A stretch of DNA of 64,000 nt from Xanthobacteraceae bacterium (GCA_019454205.1 CP075369.1:2682001-2746000), one strand, 5' to 3'; numbered from the stretch's first letter, positions 50,513 to 59,732 are shown. Numbers and translations: made by a program. The notes: a model not told the origin generated them from the letters alone.

Positions 50513-51691
50513 TTAGTTTCTCTCTACGCAGAGCGCGATACCCATGCCACCGCCGATGCAGAGCGTGGAAAGCCCTTTCTTCGCGCCGCGGCGTTCCATT
50601 TCGTGAAGCAGCGTGACGAGGACGCGGGCGCCGGAAGCGCCGATCGGATGACCGATGGCAATGGCGCCGCCGTTCACGTTCACCTTGGCCGGATCCCAGC
50701 CCATGTCCTTGTTCACGGCACAGGCTTGCGCCGCGAAGGCTTCGTTGGCTTCGACCAGATCGAGATCCTGCACGTTCCAGCCGGCTTTCTTCAGCGCCGC
50801 GCGGGATGCCGGGATCGGACCGGTACCCATGATCGACGGATCGACGCCCGCCTGCGCCCACGAGGCGATGCGGGCGATGATCTTCTTGTTCTGTTTCTTC
50901 GCTTCGCTCTCCTTCATCAATACGAGCGCTGCAGCGCCGTCATTGATGCCTGAAGCGTTGGCGGCCGTGACCGTGCCTTCCTTGTCGAAGGCAGGCTTCA
51001 GCTTCGCCATGGCGTCGAGGGTCGCGCCATCGCGGATGTATTCGTCGGTATCGAATACGATGTCGCCCTTCTTCGACTTGATCGTCACCGGCACGATCTC
51101 GTCCTTGAACTTGCCGGCCTTCTTCGCGGCTTCGGCCTTGTTCTGCGAGGCGACCGCGAACTGGTCCTGCATTTCGCGCGTGATCTGCCACTGCTTCGCG
51201 ACGTTCTCCGCCGTTCCGCCCATGTGGTAGCCGTTGAAGACATCCCACAACCCGTCGCGGATCATGGTGTCGATGAACTTCACGTCGCCCATGCGATGAC
51301 CCGCGCGCAGATGCGCCGCGTGCACCGAGTTCGACATGGACTCCTGACCACCCGAGATAACGATCTCACTGTCGCCGTTCATGATCGACTGGTAGCCGAG
51401 CGCGACCGAACGCAGACCCGAACCGCAGACCTGGTTAACGAGCCACGCAGGGGTTTCGTTCGGAAGACCCGCTGCCTTCGAAGCCTGACGCGCAGGATTC
51501 ATGCCCTGCGCGGCCGTCAGCACCTGACCAAAAATGAGTTCCGAAACCTGTCCCGCCTCGACGCCTGCGCGCGAAAGCGCGGCCTCGATCGCGACTTTTC
51601 CAAGCTCATGCGCAGGAATGCCCGCCAGCGAGCCGTTAAAGGCTCCGACCGGGGTACGCGCTGCGCCGACAATCACCACTCCGTCCGCCAT
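50513..51691 (-). CDS. phaA: Acetyl-CoA acetyltransferase (beta-ketothiolase)
   Basis: The 392-residue thiolase condenses two acetyl-CoA to acetoacetyl-CoA. Cys89 in LVNQVCGSGLRSVALG is the acyl-accepting residue; GHPIGASGARVLVTLLHEM (His) and CIGGGMGIALCVER (second Cys) complete the site. NEAFAAQACAVNKDMGW is the usual core. The start at 51691 has AGGAA upstream. It is divergent from phaR. Confidence 0.96.
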   Translation of the reverse strand: MADGVVIVGAARTPVGAFNGSLAGIPAHELGKVAIEAALSRAGVEAGQVSELIFGQVLTAAQGMNPARQASKAAGLPNETPAWLVNQVCGSGLRSVALGYQSIMNGDSEIVISGGQESMSNSVHAAHLRAGHRMGDVKFIDTMIRDGLWDVFNGYHMGGTAENVAKQWQITREMQDQFAVASQNKAEAAKKAGKFKDEIVPVTIKSKKGDIVFDTDEYIRDGATLDAMAKLKPAFDKEGTVTAANASGINDGAAALVLMKESEAKKQNKKIIARIASWAQAGVDPSIMGTGPIPASRAALKKAGWNVQDLDLVEANEAFAAQACAVNKDMGWDPAKVNVNGGAIAIGHPIGASGARVLVTLLHEMERRGAKKGLSTLCIGGGMGIALCVERN

Positions 51692-51780
51692 TTCCTGTTC
51701 CTCGCTGATCGCTTTGTTTTTCGCTGACTTGCTGCCGGCGCCGTCCGTATTGGACCCCGGCCACCAGCCTGTTGCCAATA

Positions 51781-51835
51781 GCCTATATAGGCCGGTTGTT
51801 GCTGTGCGTCATTCGTTTACCGGCATTGCACAAAG
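51781..51835. promoter_or_regulatory. phaA-phaR divergent control region
   Basis: The 226-base gap holds a 12-base perfect palindrome GCCTATATAGGC (51781-51792) and, further right, TGC-rich stretches (GTTGCTGTGCG, GGCATTGCACAAAGC). PhaR of Paracoccus binds TGC-rich DNA, so these could be its operators. Inferred from pattern only. Confidence 0.35.
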
Positions 51836-51917
51836 CGGTAGCCGCACCGCGGGAAAAACCCTAAGCTGTTGAAAGTTCAGCGGGGGAAACGCTCTGCGTA
51901 GCGTGAGGGAGTAGCGA

Positions 51918-52478
51918 ATGGCCAAGCCGCAAGAACCGGTAACGATCAAAAAATACGCCAACCGGCGGCTCTACAACACGGGAACCAGCGCCTACGTCAC
52001 GCTGGAAGACCTCGCCGTCATGGTGAAGTCCGGCGAGGATTTCGTGGTCTACGACGCCAAGACCGGCGAGGACATCACCCGGTCGGTCCTGACCCAGATC
52101 ATTTTCGAGCAGGAAGGCAAGAGCGGGCAGAACCTTCTGCCCATCAACTTCCTGCGCCAGCTCATCCGCTTCTACGGCGACTCCATGCAATTGCTGGTTC
52201 CGCGGTATCTCGAAACCTCGCTCTCGCATTTCACGCAAGAGCAGGAAAAGTTCCGCGAACAGATGGGCAAGACCTTCAACATTCCGGGCTTCGGTGCGTT
52301 CGAGGATCAGGTGAAGCGCAACATGGAGATGTTCCAGCGCGCCTTCACGATGTTCCTGCCGACCGCGAAGGACAACGTCACCAACCCGCCGCCGGAAGCG
52401 GCCGGCGGCGACGACATCGACTCGCTCAAGCGTCAGGTGTCGGAGATGCAAAAGAAGCTCGACAAGATCGGCGAGTAA
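51918..52478 (+). CDS. phaR: Polyhydroxyalkanoate synthesis regulator PhaR
   Basis: The 186-residue repressor senses polyhydroxybutyrate. It begins with the diagnostic DNA-binding domain VTIKKYANRRLYNTGTSAYV, followed by TLEDLAVMVKSGEDFVVYDAKTGEDITR. The second region (QIIFEQEGKSGQNLLP, then FLRQLIRFYGDSMQ) is the PHB-accumulation regulatory domain, which binds polymer granules. The C-terminal tail has a short coiled coil. It ends at a strong terminator. Confidence 0.96.
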   Translation: MAKPQEPVTIKKYANRRLYNTGTSAYVTLEDLAVMVKSGEDFVVYDAKTGEDITRSVLTQIIFEQEGKSGQNLLPINFLRQLIRFYGDSMQLLVPRYLETSLSHFTQEQEKFREQMGKTFNIPGFGAFEDQVKRNMEMFQRAFTMFLPTAKDNVTNPPPEAAGGDDIDSLKRQVSEMQKKLDKIGE

Positions 52479-52499
52479 GCGATCCGGAAACGAAAACAA

Positions 52500-52527
52500 A
52501 AAGCGGACCTCACGGTCCGCTTTTTTT
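52500..52527. terminator. Intrinsic terminator between phaR and the GGDEF/EAL gene
   Basis: AAAGCGGACC-tcac-GGTCCGCTTT is a perfect stem with A and T runs on both sides. It can serve phaR on the plus strand and the GGDEF/EAL gene on the minus strand. Confidence 0.93.
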
Positions 52528-52528
52528 C

Positions 52529-54274
52529 TTATGCCGTTTTCTTCTGCGCGTTTGCAGGCACTTCTGCACGTGCCGGCATCCCGGTCAGCGCGCCCTGCAG
52601 ATAATCGCAGCCCCACGCCAGCAGCCATTCGGCGACACTGTCGGTCTGCACGAATTCGGCGACCGTTTCTATTTTGAGATCCTTGGCAAGCTGCAGGAGC
52701 GCCTTCACGAAGGCGCGGTCGTCCACCGCCGTGTCCAGATTCTCGACGAAAGAGCCGTCGATTTTCAGCATATCGACGCCGAGCTTCCTGAGGTTGCGGA
52801 ACGAGGTATAGCCCGCCCCGAAATCGTCGATCGCGACCTTGCAACCCTTGCTGCGGACATGCGCCACGAAGCGATAACTCGCTTCCACGTCCTGGATCGC
52901 AGCCGACTCGGTGATTTCAACAATAAGGCGCGGGGCAATACCGCCCTGCACTTCCGCTGCAAGCGCCGACATCCAGACGTTGTCATGAATGGTGGCGGCC
53001 GAGACGTTGATCGAAACGCGCAATGCCGGGTCGGCGCGCAGCTTCTCGCATGCGAGTTCGAGCACGCGGTGATAGATCAGGCGCACCAGATCGAGCTGCT
53101 CGGCGACGTTCACGATGGTCTTCGCGTCCACCGCGGCACCCTCCGCATCGCTCAGGCGTACCAGACACTCGTGAAACGCGATCTCGCGCGTACGGGTGCG
53201 GACCACCGGCTGCATCGCAATGCCGACACGGCGCTCGTTCAGCGCGGCGACGATCAGGTCGGTGATGCGCAGGTTCTCGCGGCGGCGCTGCTGGTTCTCG
53301 ACATTCGGCTTGTAGGCGCGGAACGAACCCTTGCCCGCAGCCTTCGCTTCGTCGAGTGCTTCATGCGCATGCGCCATGATCTCGCTGACGTCGCGCGCAT
53401 AACGTGGCGCGACCACGCCGCCTGTCGTGACGGAAAGCACCAGCGGACCTGCGGAAGTCTCGAACGGCGCCTCGCGCACCGCGTTCACGAACCGCGCGCC
53501 CGCTACCATGAGGTCGTCAGGACTGCATTCGCGCACAAGGATTCCGAACTTATTGTCGGAGAAGCGGCCGATCAGATCCTTGCCGCGCTTCTTTGCGCGC
53601 AGCCGCTCCGAAATCGCTGCAATCGCCTGGTCGCCGACGCCGAAACCGTAGGAGCGGTTGAAGTGCGAAAGATCGTCGATGCCGACGATGAGAAAACCGA
53701 AGCTGGTTTTGAACTTCTCCGCCGATTCCAGTTCTTCCTCGATCGCCTTGGTCAACACGACGCGATTGAGATCGCCGGTCAGCGGATCGGAAGCGGAAAG
53801 CCGCGCGAGTTCTTCCTCGCGCTGATGCTGTTCGGTGACGATACGCACCAGACCCTCGGCGCGCGCCGGCTTGCCATCGGCGGAAGCGAACCAGCGGCCG
53901 CTGTCTTCGATCCAGCGGCAGTCTTTGCCCTGCGGACACTTCAGCGCATAGCGCAGCTTGTAGGAAACGCCCTCGCCCTCGTCCTTGCGCGCATCACCGA
54001 ACACGGTGTCGTGGCGATTTTGCCAACTTCGCGGATCGAGCAGGCCCGCAAAACCGCGGCCTGTTGCAAGTTGTTCGGGAGCGGCAGCGAGCAAGGATTG
54101 CGCATTCTCGCTCCAGATCAGTTCGTCGGATACGCAATCCCACGCATAAGCAGCCTCGCCGCTTGCAAACAGTGCCGTCATCACGCGGCCGGGCGCGAGA
54201 CTCGTCTGCGTTGCGGCGGTGGGTTCGCCGGTAACCGGCATCAGCCGCGACGAACGCGTGGGTACGACAGCCAT
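52529..54274 (-). CDS. PAS-GGDEF-EAL protein with degenerate GGDEF site
   Basis: The 581-residue cytosolic protein has a PAS-like N-terminal part (residues about 30-150), a GGDEF domain (about 155-325) and an EAL domain (about 335-570). The GGDEF signature is replaced by SDNKF at 239-243, so cyclic-di-GMP synthesis is unlikely. The EAL domain keeps its metal and substrate residues: Glu369 (as ECL), Asn423, Glu453 region, Asp483/Asp484 in DDFGAG, Lys504 in KIDGSF, Glu540 and Gln560. It is therefore probably a cyclic-di-GMP phosphodiesterase or a receptor. No membrane segment is seen. Confidence 0.9.
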   Translation of the reverse strand: MAVVPTRSSRLMPVTGEPTAATQTSLAPGRVMTALFASGEAAYAWDCVSDELIWSENAQSLLAAAPEQLATGRGFAGLLDPRSWQNRHDTVFGDARKDEGEGVSYKLRYALKCPQGKDCRWIEDSGRWFASADGKPARAEGLVRIVTEQHQREEELARLSASDPLTGDLNRVVLTKAIEEELESAEKFKTSFGFLIVGIDDLSHFNRSYGFGVGDQAIAAISERLRAKKRGKDLIGRFSDNKFGILVRECSPDDLMVAGARFVNAVREAPFETSAGPLVLSVTTGGVVAPRYARDVSEIMAHAHEALDEAKAAGKGSFRAYKPNVENQQRRRENLRITDLIVAALNERRVGIAMQPVVRTRTREIAFHECLVRLSDAEGAAVDAKTIVNVAEQLDLVRLIYHRVLELACEKLRADPALRVSINVSAATIHDNVWMSALAAEVQGGIAPRLIVEITESAAIQDVEASYRFVAHVRSKGCKVAIDDFGAGYTSFRNLRKLGVDMLKIDGSFVENLDTAVDDRAFVKALLQLAKDLKIETVAEFVQTDSVAEWLLAWGCDYLQGALTGMPARAEVPANAQKKTA

Positions 54275-54443
54275 TAGGCTCCCCGGATTTTTTCTTTCGT
54301 TGTCCGTTACTTACCCGCCTGCCGTTAATTCCCGGTCACCCCTCATCCTTAACGAACTGTTGCGCCATGGAACGAAGCGGCCGGTCCACCGCTTGCAATG
54401 AATAGGAGGCAAAAACAAACAACGTCCCGGATCGAGACACGCC

Positions 54444-54701
54444 ATGAACGCCAACAACGAGAGCGAAAAGAAGAGCGAATGCCGCGCACTGGTCGCGCTC
54501 GCCCCGCAGGATCGCTCCGTGCGCATGGCCGGCGCGTTTCCGGCCGCGCCGTTCCTCGTACAGTTAACGGCCAACGTGAAGGGCTTCGATATTTACCGCG
54601 TGAAACGCCGCGCCGACCCGGAAACCTGCGCGGTCACCTATCGCGCAGCGAACGAGCGCCCGGCGAACACACGCGAAAGCCGCACCGTCGCCTGGCTTTG
54701 A
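54444..54701 (+). CDS. Small conserved hypothetical protein
   Basis: The 85-residue basic protein includes APFLVQLTANVKGFDIYRVKRRADPETCAVTYRA-like sequence. This resembles a small family in Bradyrhizobium with PFLxQLIA and RRAEP motifs (recalled, not searched). No ribosome site is evident at the ATG at 54444; a strong TAGGAGG lies 37 bases upstream. It is divergent from the GGDEF/EAL gene and nearly touches the convergent membrane protein gene. Confidence 0.5.
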   Translation: MNANNESEKKSECRALVALAPQDRSVRMAGAFPAAPFLVQLTANVKGFDIYRVKRRADPETCAVTYRAANERPANTRESRTVAWL

Positions 54702-54705
54702 CGAA

Positions 54706-55107
54706 TTAAGGCTGCGAAGGGTCGATCGAGAAATCGCGCCGCGCGGTGCGCACTGCCACCGACCAGCCGCCGAGCACATCGACCAGCGAAATCAGCAACA
54801 GAATTGCAAAGGTCGAGGTCGCGGCCTGCTTCACCAGCAGGAACTCGACCAGCGCGCCGATGAAGATCACCGTCGAAAGCAGGTGATCGAACAGCGAACG
54901 CGCGGTGTTGCGCGCCGCTTTCAGCACTTCGAAGAAAAGAAGAAATAACGCGAAGGCGATCAGCAGGTCGCCCGCGCTCACCGCCCATTCGACGCCCGAC
55001 GGCATCGGCACGCCGAACACGCGGTCGGTCCACGCCACGCCGGGCGTGAGGAACGCGACCATGTTGTAGATCGCGAACGCGATGAGCAGCAGCGGAAAGG
55101 CGACCAA
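54706..55107 (-). CDS. Hypothetical membrane protein, four helices
   Basis: The 133-residue protein has hydrophobic segments near 3-20, 45-62, 78-95 and 100-118, with a short basic C-terminus (RTARRDFSIDPSQP). I recall similar unnamed proteins upstream of rpmF-mtgA in related genomes. The start is TTG at 55107 with a GGGGG run a few bases upstream; a start at the internal Met 16 is possible. It is downstream of rpmF on the same strand. Confidence 0.7.
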   Translation of the reverse strand: MVAFPLLLIAFAIYNMVAFLTPGVAWTDRVFGVPMPSGVEWAVSAGDLLIAFALFLLFFEVLKAARNTARSLFDHLLSTVIFIGALVEFLLVKQAATSTFAILLLISLVDVLGGWSVAVRTARRDFSIDPSQP

Positions 55108-55145
55108 GACCGGCCCCCGTGATGCATTCCTGTAGCGGAGATCGC

Positions 55146-55331
55146 TCAGGCTTCGCCCTTCGGCTTCAGGATCTGGCGGCCCTTGTACATGCCCGACTTC
55201 AGATCGACGTGGTGCGGACGGCGCAGTTCGCCCGAATCCTTGTCTTCGACATAGGCGGTCGTCTTCAGGGCATCGGCCGAGCGGCGCATGCCGCGGCGCG
55301 AGGGCGAGGTTTTTCGCTTGGGAACGGCCAT
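55146..55331 (-). CDS. rpmF: 50S ribosomal protein L32
   Basis: The 61-residue basic protein MAVPKRKTSPSRRGMRR... is a typical L32. The zinc-ribbon cysteines are absent (AYVEDKDSGELRRPHHV), as in the cysteine-free L32 form common in alphaproteobacteria. It follows mtgA on the same strand by 102 bases. Confidence 0.97.
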   Translation of the reverse strand: MAVPKRKTSPSRRGMRRSADALKTTAYVEDKDSGELRRPHHVDLKSGMYKGRQILKPKGEA

Positions 55332-55433
55332 TTTCGTCTCCGGAAACGGCCTCGGGTCGGAAGGACCGGGCCGGCAGGTCTGATCTGGAAGTGGGGGCTT
55401 ATAGAGGATCAGGCCGGGGGCCGCTAGTCGCGA

Positions 55434-56252
55434 TTATCGGCCCGGAAGGACGCAATACGCTCGCGATCCGAGGCTCTGGGCACGGGCGGAGCGCTTGGTC
55501 GCAGCCGCCCGCAGCCGGGGACCGGGCCTGCCGGGGTTGTAGAGGATCGGGTTCGGGAGCGCCCCGGCGAGCAGGTAGGCCTCCTGCGAGGAGAGTTCAT
55601 CCGCGCTCTTGTTAAAGGCCCTCCGCGCGCCCGCTTCCACGCCGAATTCGCCGTTCGGACCCCATTCCGCGATATTGAGGTAGATCTCCAGCATCCGCGG
55701 CTTCGACCAGACGAGGTCCATATAAAGCGCCAGCGGAATCTCGATCACTTTCCGCACATATTGCCGGCCCGGCCAAAGAAACAGGTTCTTCGCCGTCTGC
55801 ATCGGGATGGTGGACGCACCACGCGAGAAGGAAAGATCGCCGAGGTCGTCGGCATCCTCGATGACGCTGAGCAATTCGCGCCAATCGACACCATGGTGCG
55901 TACAGAAGCGCACGTCCTCGCCGCCGATCACCGCGCGGATCAGGTCGGGCGAAATCCGAGAGAGCGGCACCCAGTGGCGCTCGACGCGCTGGAACGTGAC
56001 CCAGCGCCATATCATCAGCGTCGAGACCGGCGGCACGACAATATAGAGTGGCACCAGCACGACCGGGATCAGTGCAATCACGATCAATACGCGCAGGATA
56101 CGCCCAAGCCACGAACGCCGCGGCGGGGCGATGCGGTGCGGACGCGCGTTCGAGTATTCGTGCTCGTAGGAATAAGGAGCCGCAGGCGGCGGGCTGCGGT
56201 GCGGCCCGCCCATTGGCGGCGCGGCGTTCGAAGGCGGCGGGTCCGTTTCCAT
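55434..56252 (-). CDS. mtgA: Monofunctional peptidoglycan glycosyltransferase
   Basis: The 272-residue GT51 enzyme polymerises lipid II. A long N-terminal region rich in Pro/Ser (about 50 residues) is followed by one membrane helix (LRVLIVIALIPVVLVPLYIV). Motif GEDVRFCTHHGVDW holds the catalytic Glu, followed by GASTIPMQTAKNLFLW, and the end motif SKPRMLEIYLNIAEWG. The ATG at 56252 is preferred; the family start varies. It is divergent from ispA by 122 bases. Confidence 0.92.
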   Translation of the reverse strand: METDPPPSNAAPPMGGPHRSPPPAAPYSYEHEYSNARPHRIAPPRRSWLGRILRVLIVIALIPVVLVPLYIVVPPVSTLMIWRWVTFQRVERHWVPLSRISPDLIRAVIGGEDVRFCTHHGVDWRELLSVIEDADDLGDLSFSRGASTIPMQTAKNLFLWPGRQYVRKVIEIPLALYMDLVWSKPRMLEIYLNIAEWGPNGEFGVEAGARRAFNKSADELSSQEAYLLAGALPNPILYNPGRPGPRLRAAATKRSARAQSLGSRAYCVLPGR

Positions 56253-56374
56253 GCGGCGCGCATTAGACCGGCCGAGCGGGTGCATCGCAAGCAAAACCCT
56301 GCTCAATCGTTTGACGCGCAACGGGAAACGCGGCACGACCGCAAGACAAGAGCAACACGACCGACGGAAAACGC

Positions 56375-57307
56375 TTGGACCACTCCGGTCTTTTCGAAAT
56401 GCGCCGCACATCGGCGCTGGTGCGCATCGAGGAAGCGCTCGAAGAAGCGCTGACTACGGATTCGCAGCCCGGCGAAATCGCGCGCCCTGCGCGCCTGCGC
56501 GATGCCATGGCCTATGCCGTGCTCGGCGGCGGCAAGCGCATCCGTCCGCTGCTGGTGCTGGAAAGCGCGGCGCTGTTCGATGCGCCGTTCGATTTCGCGC
56601 TCCACAGCGGCATCGCCTTCGAACTGCTGCACGGTTATTCGCTCATCCACGACGACCTGCCGGCGATGGACGACGACGACACGCGGCGCGGCCGGCCATC
56701 CCTGCACCGGGCCTTCGACGAAGCGACCGCCATCCTCGCAGGCGATGCCTTGCAGACGCTCACCTTCGATATTCTCTCACGCGAGAGCACGCATCCCGAT
56801 CCGGTGATCCGCGCGGCACTGGTGCAGTGTCTTGCGAAGGCATCCGGCATCGGCGGCATGGCGGGCGGACAAATGCTCGACCTAGAAGCGGAAGGCCGCT
56901 TTGAGCGCAGCACGCCGCGCAAACTATCGCTGGAAGAAATCACGCGGCTGCAACGCATGAAGACCGGCGCGCTGCTGGCCGCGTGCTGCGAAGCCGGTGC
57001 AATTCTCGGCAAGGCCTCCGCGCGCGAAACCGAATCGCTCAGGAATTACGGCCGCACCATCGGCCTTGCATTCCAGATCGCCGACGACCTTCTCGACGCG
57101 GAAGGCGACACCGCGAGCGTGGGCAAGGCGGTCGGCAAGGACGCGGAAAAGGGCAAGGGCACCTTCGTCTCGCTGCTCGGCCTCGACGGCGCGAAGCGCG
57201 AACTCGGCAAGCTCGTGATGGAGGCGAAGGATTCCCTCAGCACCTTCGGTGAACGCGGACGCTGGCTCCGCGTTATTGCGCAATACATCGCGGAGCGGAA
57301 ATCCTGA
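56375..57307 (+). CDS. ispA: Farnesyl diphosphate synthase
   Basis: The 310-residue trans-polyprenyl diphosphate synthase joins IPP and DMAPP units. The first Asp-rich motif is DDLPAMDDDDTRRG (near residue 90), the second is QIADDLLD (near 232). GGKRIRPLLVL and GGQMLDL are further signs. The spacing fits the IspA short-chain type. Its stop overlaps the start of the next gene by one base. Confidence 0.93.
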   Translation: MDHSGLFEMRRTSALVRIEEALEEALTTDSQPGEIARPARLRDAMAYAVLGGGKRIRPLLVLESAALFDAPFDFALHSGIAFELLHGYSLIHDDLPAMDDDDTRRGRPSLHRAFDEATAILAGDALQTLTFDILSRESTHPDPVIRAALVQCLAKASGIGGMAGGQMLDLEAEGRFERSTPRKLSLEEITRLQRMKTGALLAACCEAGAILGKASARETESLRNYGRTIGLAFQIADDLLDAEGDTASVGKAVGKDAEKGKGTFVSLLGLDGAKRELGKLVMEAKDSLSTFGERGRWLRVIAQYIAERKS

Positions 57308-57984
57308 TGGCGAAAAGGCCACAGAAGTATCGCGCGGGAATGTTGCAGCGGCAGGTGCTCGCCCACGCGCGAATCCTTATCGCGATTGCAGTGGGCATCC
57401 TTGTCTGGTTTGCCGCGCGAAACTTCCTCCCCGTGACGCGCTTTCTGGTCGCTTGGAATGCAGCCATCTGGCTTTTCCTGTTGCTGGTCCTGAAAATGAT
57501 GGCAACGGCCAGCATAATCGACCTGCGCAGGCGCGCGGGAATGGAGGAAGAAGGCAGGGTCGCGACGCTTGCGGTCGTCACCGCGGCCACGGCAGTTGCA
57601 TTGATCGCACTTGGCTTCGAACTTTCCGATGCCTTGCAGGCGAATGCACAGGACAAGCCGCTGCGCGTCGCCATCGCACTCGCGGCGATCTTCGGTTCAT
57701 GGCTGTTCGTGAATTTCGTGTTCGCGCTGCATTACGCACACGAAGTCTACCGCACGAAACTCAGCATCGGTTCGCTGGACTTCCCGAACGAGAAAGAACC
57801 GGACTATTGGGATTTTCTTTATTTCGCGATGGTGCTCGGCACCACGTTCCAGACTTCCGATGTCGAAATCCGCTCGCGCGTGTTGCGGCGGACGGCGATG
57901 GTGCAGGGGCTGGTCGCGTTCCTGTTCAACACCGCGATCATCGCGCTGACGGTTAGCGTCGCCTCGAAATTGCTCGGCGGCTGA
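57307..57984 (+). CDS. DUF1345 family membrane protein
   Basis: The 225-residue protein has five or six hydrophobic helices and the DUF1345 pattern LDFPNEKEPDYWDFLYFAMVLGTTFQTSDVEI. Function is unknown. It is translationally coupled to ispA. Its stop is directly adjacent to the stop of the convergent ispG. Confidence 0.87.
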   Translation: MAKRPQKYRAGMLQRQVLAHARILIAIAVGILVWFAARNFLPVTRFLVAWNAAIWLFLLLVLKMMATASIIDLRRRAGMEEEGRVATLAVVTAATAVALIALGFELSDALQANAQDKPLRVAIALAAIFGSWLFVNFVFALHYAHEVYRTKLSIGSLDFPNEKEPDYWDFLYFAMVLGTTFQTSDVEIRSRVLRRTAMVQGLVAFLFNTAIIALTVSVASKLLGG

Positions 57985-59247
57985 TCATTCCGCGGCCGGT
58001 TTGTGCGCCGCGCCGCCGAAACGGCGCGCGACATAATCTTCCACCAGCGCCTTGAAGTCGGCGGCCAGCGTTGGCCCGCGCAGCGTTACGGCTTTCTTGC
58101 CGTCGATGAACACCGGCGCGGCGGGCGCTTCCCCGGTGCCGGGCAGCGAAATGCCGATGTCGGCGTGCTTCGATTCGCCGGGACCGTTCACGATGCAGCC
58201 CATCACCGCGACGTTGAGCGTCTCGACGCCGGGATATTTCTGCTTCCAGGCCGGCATGCTGTCGCGGATGTAGGACTGGATTTCAAACGCGAGTTCCTGA
58301 AAAACCGTGGAAGTCGTGCGCCCGCAACCGGGGCACGCCGCGACTAGCGGCACGAAGGTGCGAAAGCCCATCGTCTGCAACAGTTCCTGCGCCACCTGCA
58401 CTTCCAGCGTGCGGTCGCCGTTCGGCTCCGGCGTCAGCGAGATGCGGATGGTGTCGCCGATGCCCTGCTGCAAAAGAATGGAGAGCGAAGCGGCCGAGGC
58501 GACGATGCCCTTCGACCCCATCCCGGCTTCAGTCAAACCGAGATGCAGCGCATAGTCCGAGCGCCGCCCCAGATCCTGATACACCGCGATCAAATCCTGC
58601 ACTGCGGAGACTTTCGCCGAGAGGATGATCTGCTCGCGCTTCATGCCGAGTTCTTCCGCGCGCGACGCCGAGATCAGCGCCGACTGCACGAGCGCCTCCC
58701 GCGTCACCGCGCGCGCTTCGATCGGCGCGGCGGACTTCGCGTTCTCGTCCATCAGGTGCGTGAGCAGTTCCTGATCGAGCGAACCCCAGTTCGCACCGAT
58801 GCGCACGGGCTTGCCGTGCTTCAGCGCGATTTCGATGATCGAGGAAAATTGTTTGTCGCGTTTTTCGCGAAAACCCACGTTGCCCGGATTGATGCGGTAC
58901 TTCGCGAGCGCTTCCGCGCAGGCAGGATGATCGGCGAGCAGCTTGTGGCCGATGTAGTGGAAGTCGCCGACCAGCGGGACGTTGAGGTTCATCTTCAGCA
59001 ACCGCTCGCGGATATGCGGCACGGCCGCCGCCGCCTCGTCGCGGTCCACCGTGATACGCACGATCTCGGAACCGGCACGGAACAGCGCCGCCACCTGCCG
59101 CACGGTCGCATCCACGTCCGCGGTGTCGGTGTTGGTCATCGACTGCACGACGATGGGCGCACCGCCGCCGACGATGACGCCCCCCACATCCACGGGCACG
59201 GACAAGCGCCGCGCCGATGCACCAAATCCCAGAACGCTCGCGTTCAT
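57985..59247 (-). CDS. ispG: 4-Hydroxy-3-methylbut-2-enyl diphosphate synthase (flavodoxin)
   Basis: The 420-residue iron-sulfur enzyme works in the non-mevalonate isoprenoid pathway. The opening VVQSMTNTDTADVDATVRQV and the [4Fe-4S] ligands in ACPGCGRTT and VMGCIVNGPGESKHADIG are present. The start at 59247 overlaps the zur stop by three bases (ATGA). With ispA nearby it shares the isoprenoid theme. Confidence 0.96.
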   Translation of the reverse strand: MNASVLGFGASARRLSVPVDVGGVIVGGGAPIVVQSMTNTDTADVDATVRQVAALFRAGSEIVRITVDRDEAAAAVPHIRERLLKMNLNVPLVGDFHYIGHKLLADHPACAEALAKYRINPGNVGFREKRDKQFSSIIEIALKHGKPVRIGANWGSLDQELLTHLMDENAKSAAPIEARAVTREALVQSALISASRAEELGMKREQIILSAKVSAVQDLIAVYQDLGRRSDYALHLGLTEAGMGSKGIVASAASLSILLQQGIGDTIRISLTPEPNGDRTLEVQVAQELLQTMGFRTFVPLVAACPGCGRTTSTVFQELAFEIQSYIRDSMPAWKQKYPGVETLNVAVMGCIVNGPGESKHADIGISLPGTGEAPAAPVFIDGKKAVTLRGPTLAADFKALVEDYVARRFGGAAHKPAAE

Positions 59248-59732
59248 CGCTTCGCTTTCTTGCGGCACGCTTCGCAGGTGCCGCTGACTTCAACCACGGA
59301 TGACTTCGGCTCGAACCCGGCGGCCTTCGCCGCCTTGGTTACGTCGCGTGCGAAGGCAACGGCCGGCATCTCCGCCACCGTTCCGCATTTCTCGCAGAGC
59401 AGGAACATCGCCGGCTCCGCGCGCAGGTGCCCGCTGTTGCAGGCAAGGAATGCGTTGCGGCTTTCGATCCGGTGCGCGAGTTGCTCGGCGACGAGAAAAT
59501 CCAGCGCGCGATAGACCGACATCGCGGGCACCGCCTCGCCCGCCGCCGCCAGCTTGTCGACGATTTCATAGGCGCCGACCGGCGCGTGGCTTCCCGCCAG
59601 AATTTCGAGCACGCGCCGCCGCAATGGCGTCAGCCGCAAGCCGCGAGTGCCGCAGGCTTTCTCGGCGCGGGACAGCGCGTCCTCGACGCATTGGCCGTGG
59701 TCGTGCCCCGGCGCGGGAAAAGGTTTGTGCAT
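59244..59732 (-). CDS. zur: Fur family zinc-uptake regulator Zur
   Basis: The 162-residue regulator has a winged helix (RLTPLRRRVLEILAGSH, then MSVYRALDFLVAEQLAHRIES) and metal-binding cysteines in LLCEKCGTV and GTCEACRKK, with several N-terminal His residues. This fits Zur more than Fur. It controls zinc uptake in related bacteria. Its stop is in the ispG start (ATGA), so the two are coupled. No zinc transporter genes are nearby. Confidence 0.9.
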   Translation of the reverse strand: MHKPFPAPGHDHGQCVEDALSRAEKACGTRGLRLTPLRRRVLEILAGSHAPVGAYEIVDKLAAAGEAVPAMSVYRALDFLVAEQLAHRIESRNAFLACNSGHLRAEPAMFLLCEKCGTVAEMPAVAFARDVTKAAKAAGFEPKSSVVEVSGTCEACRKKAKR

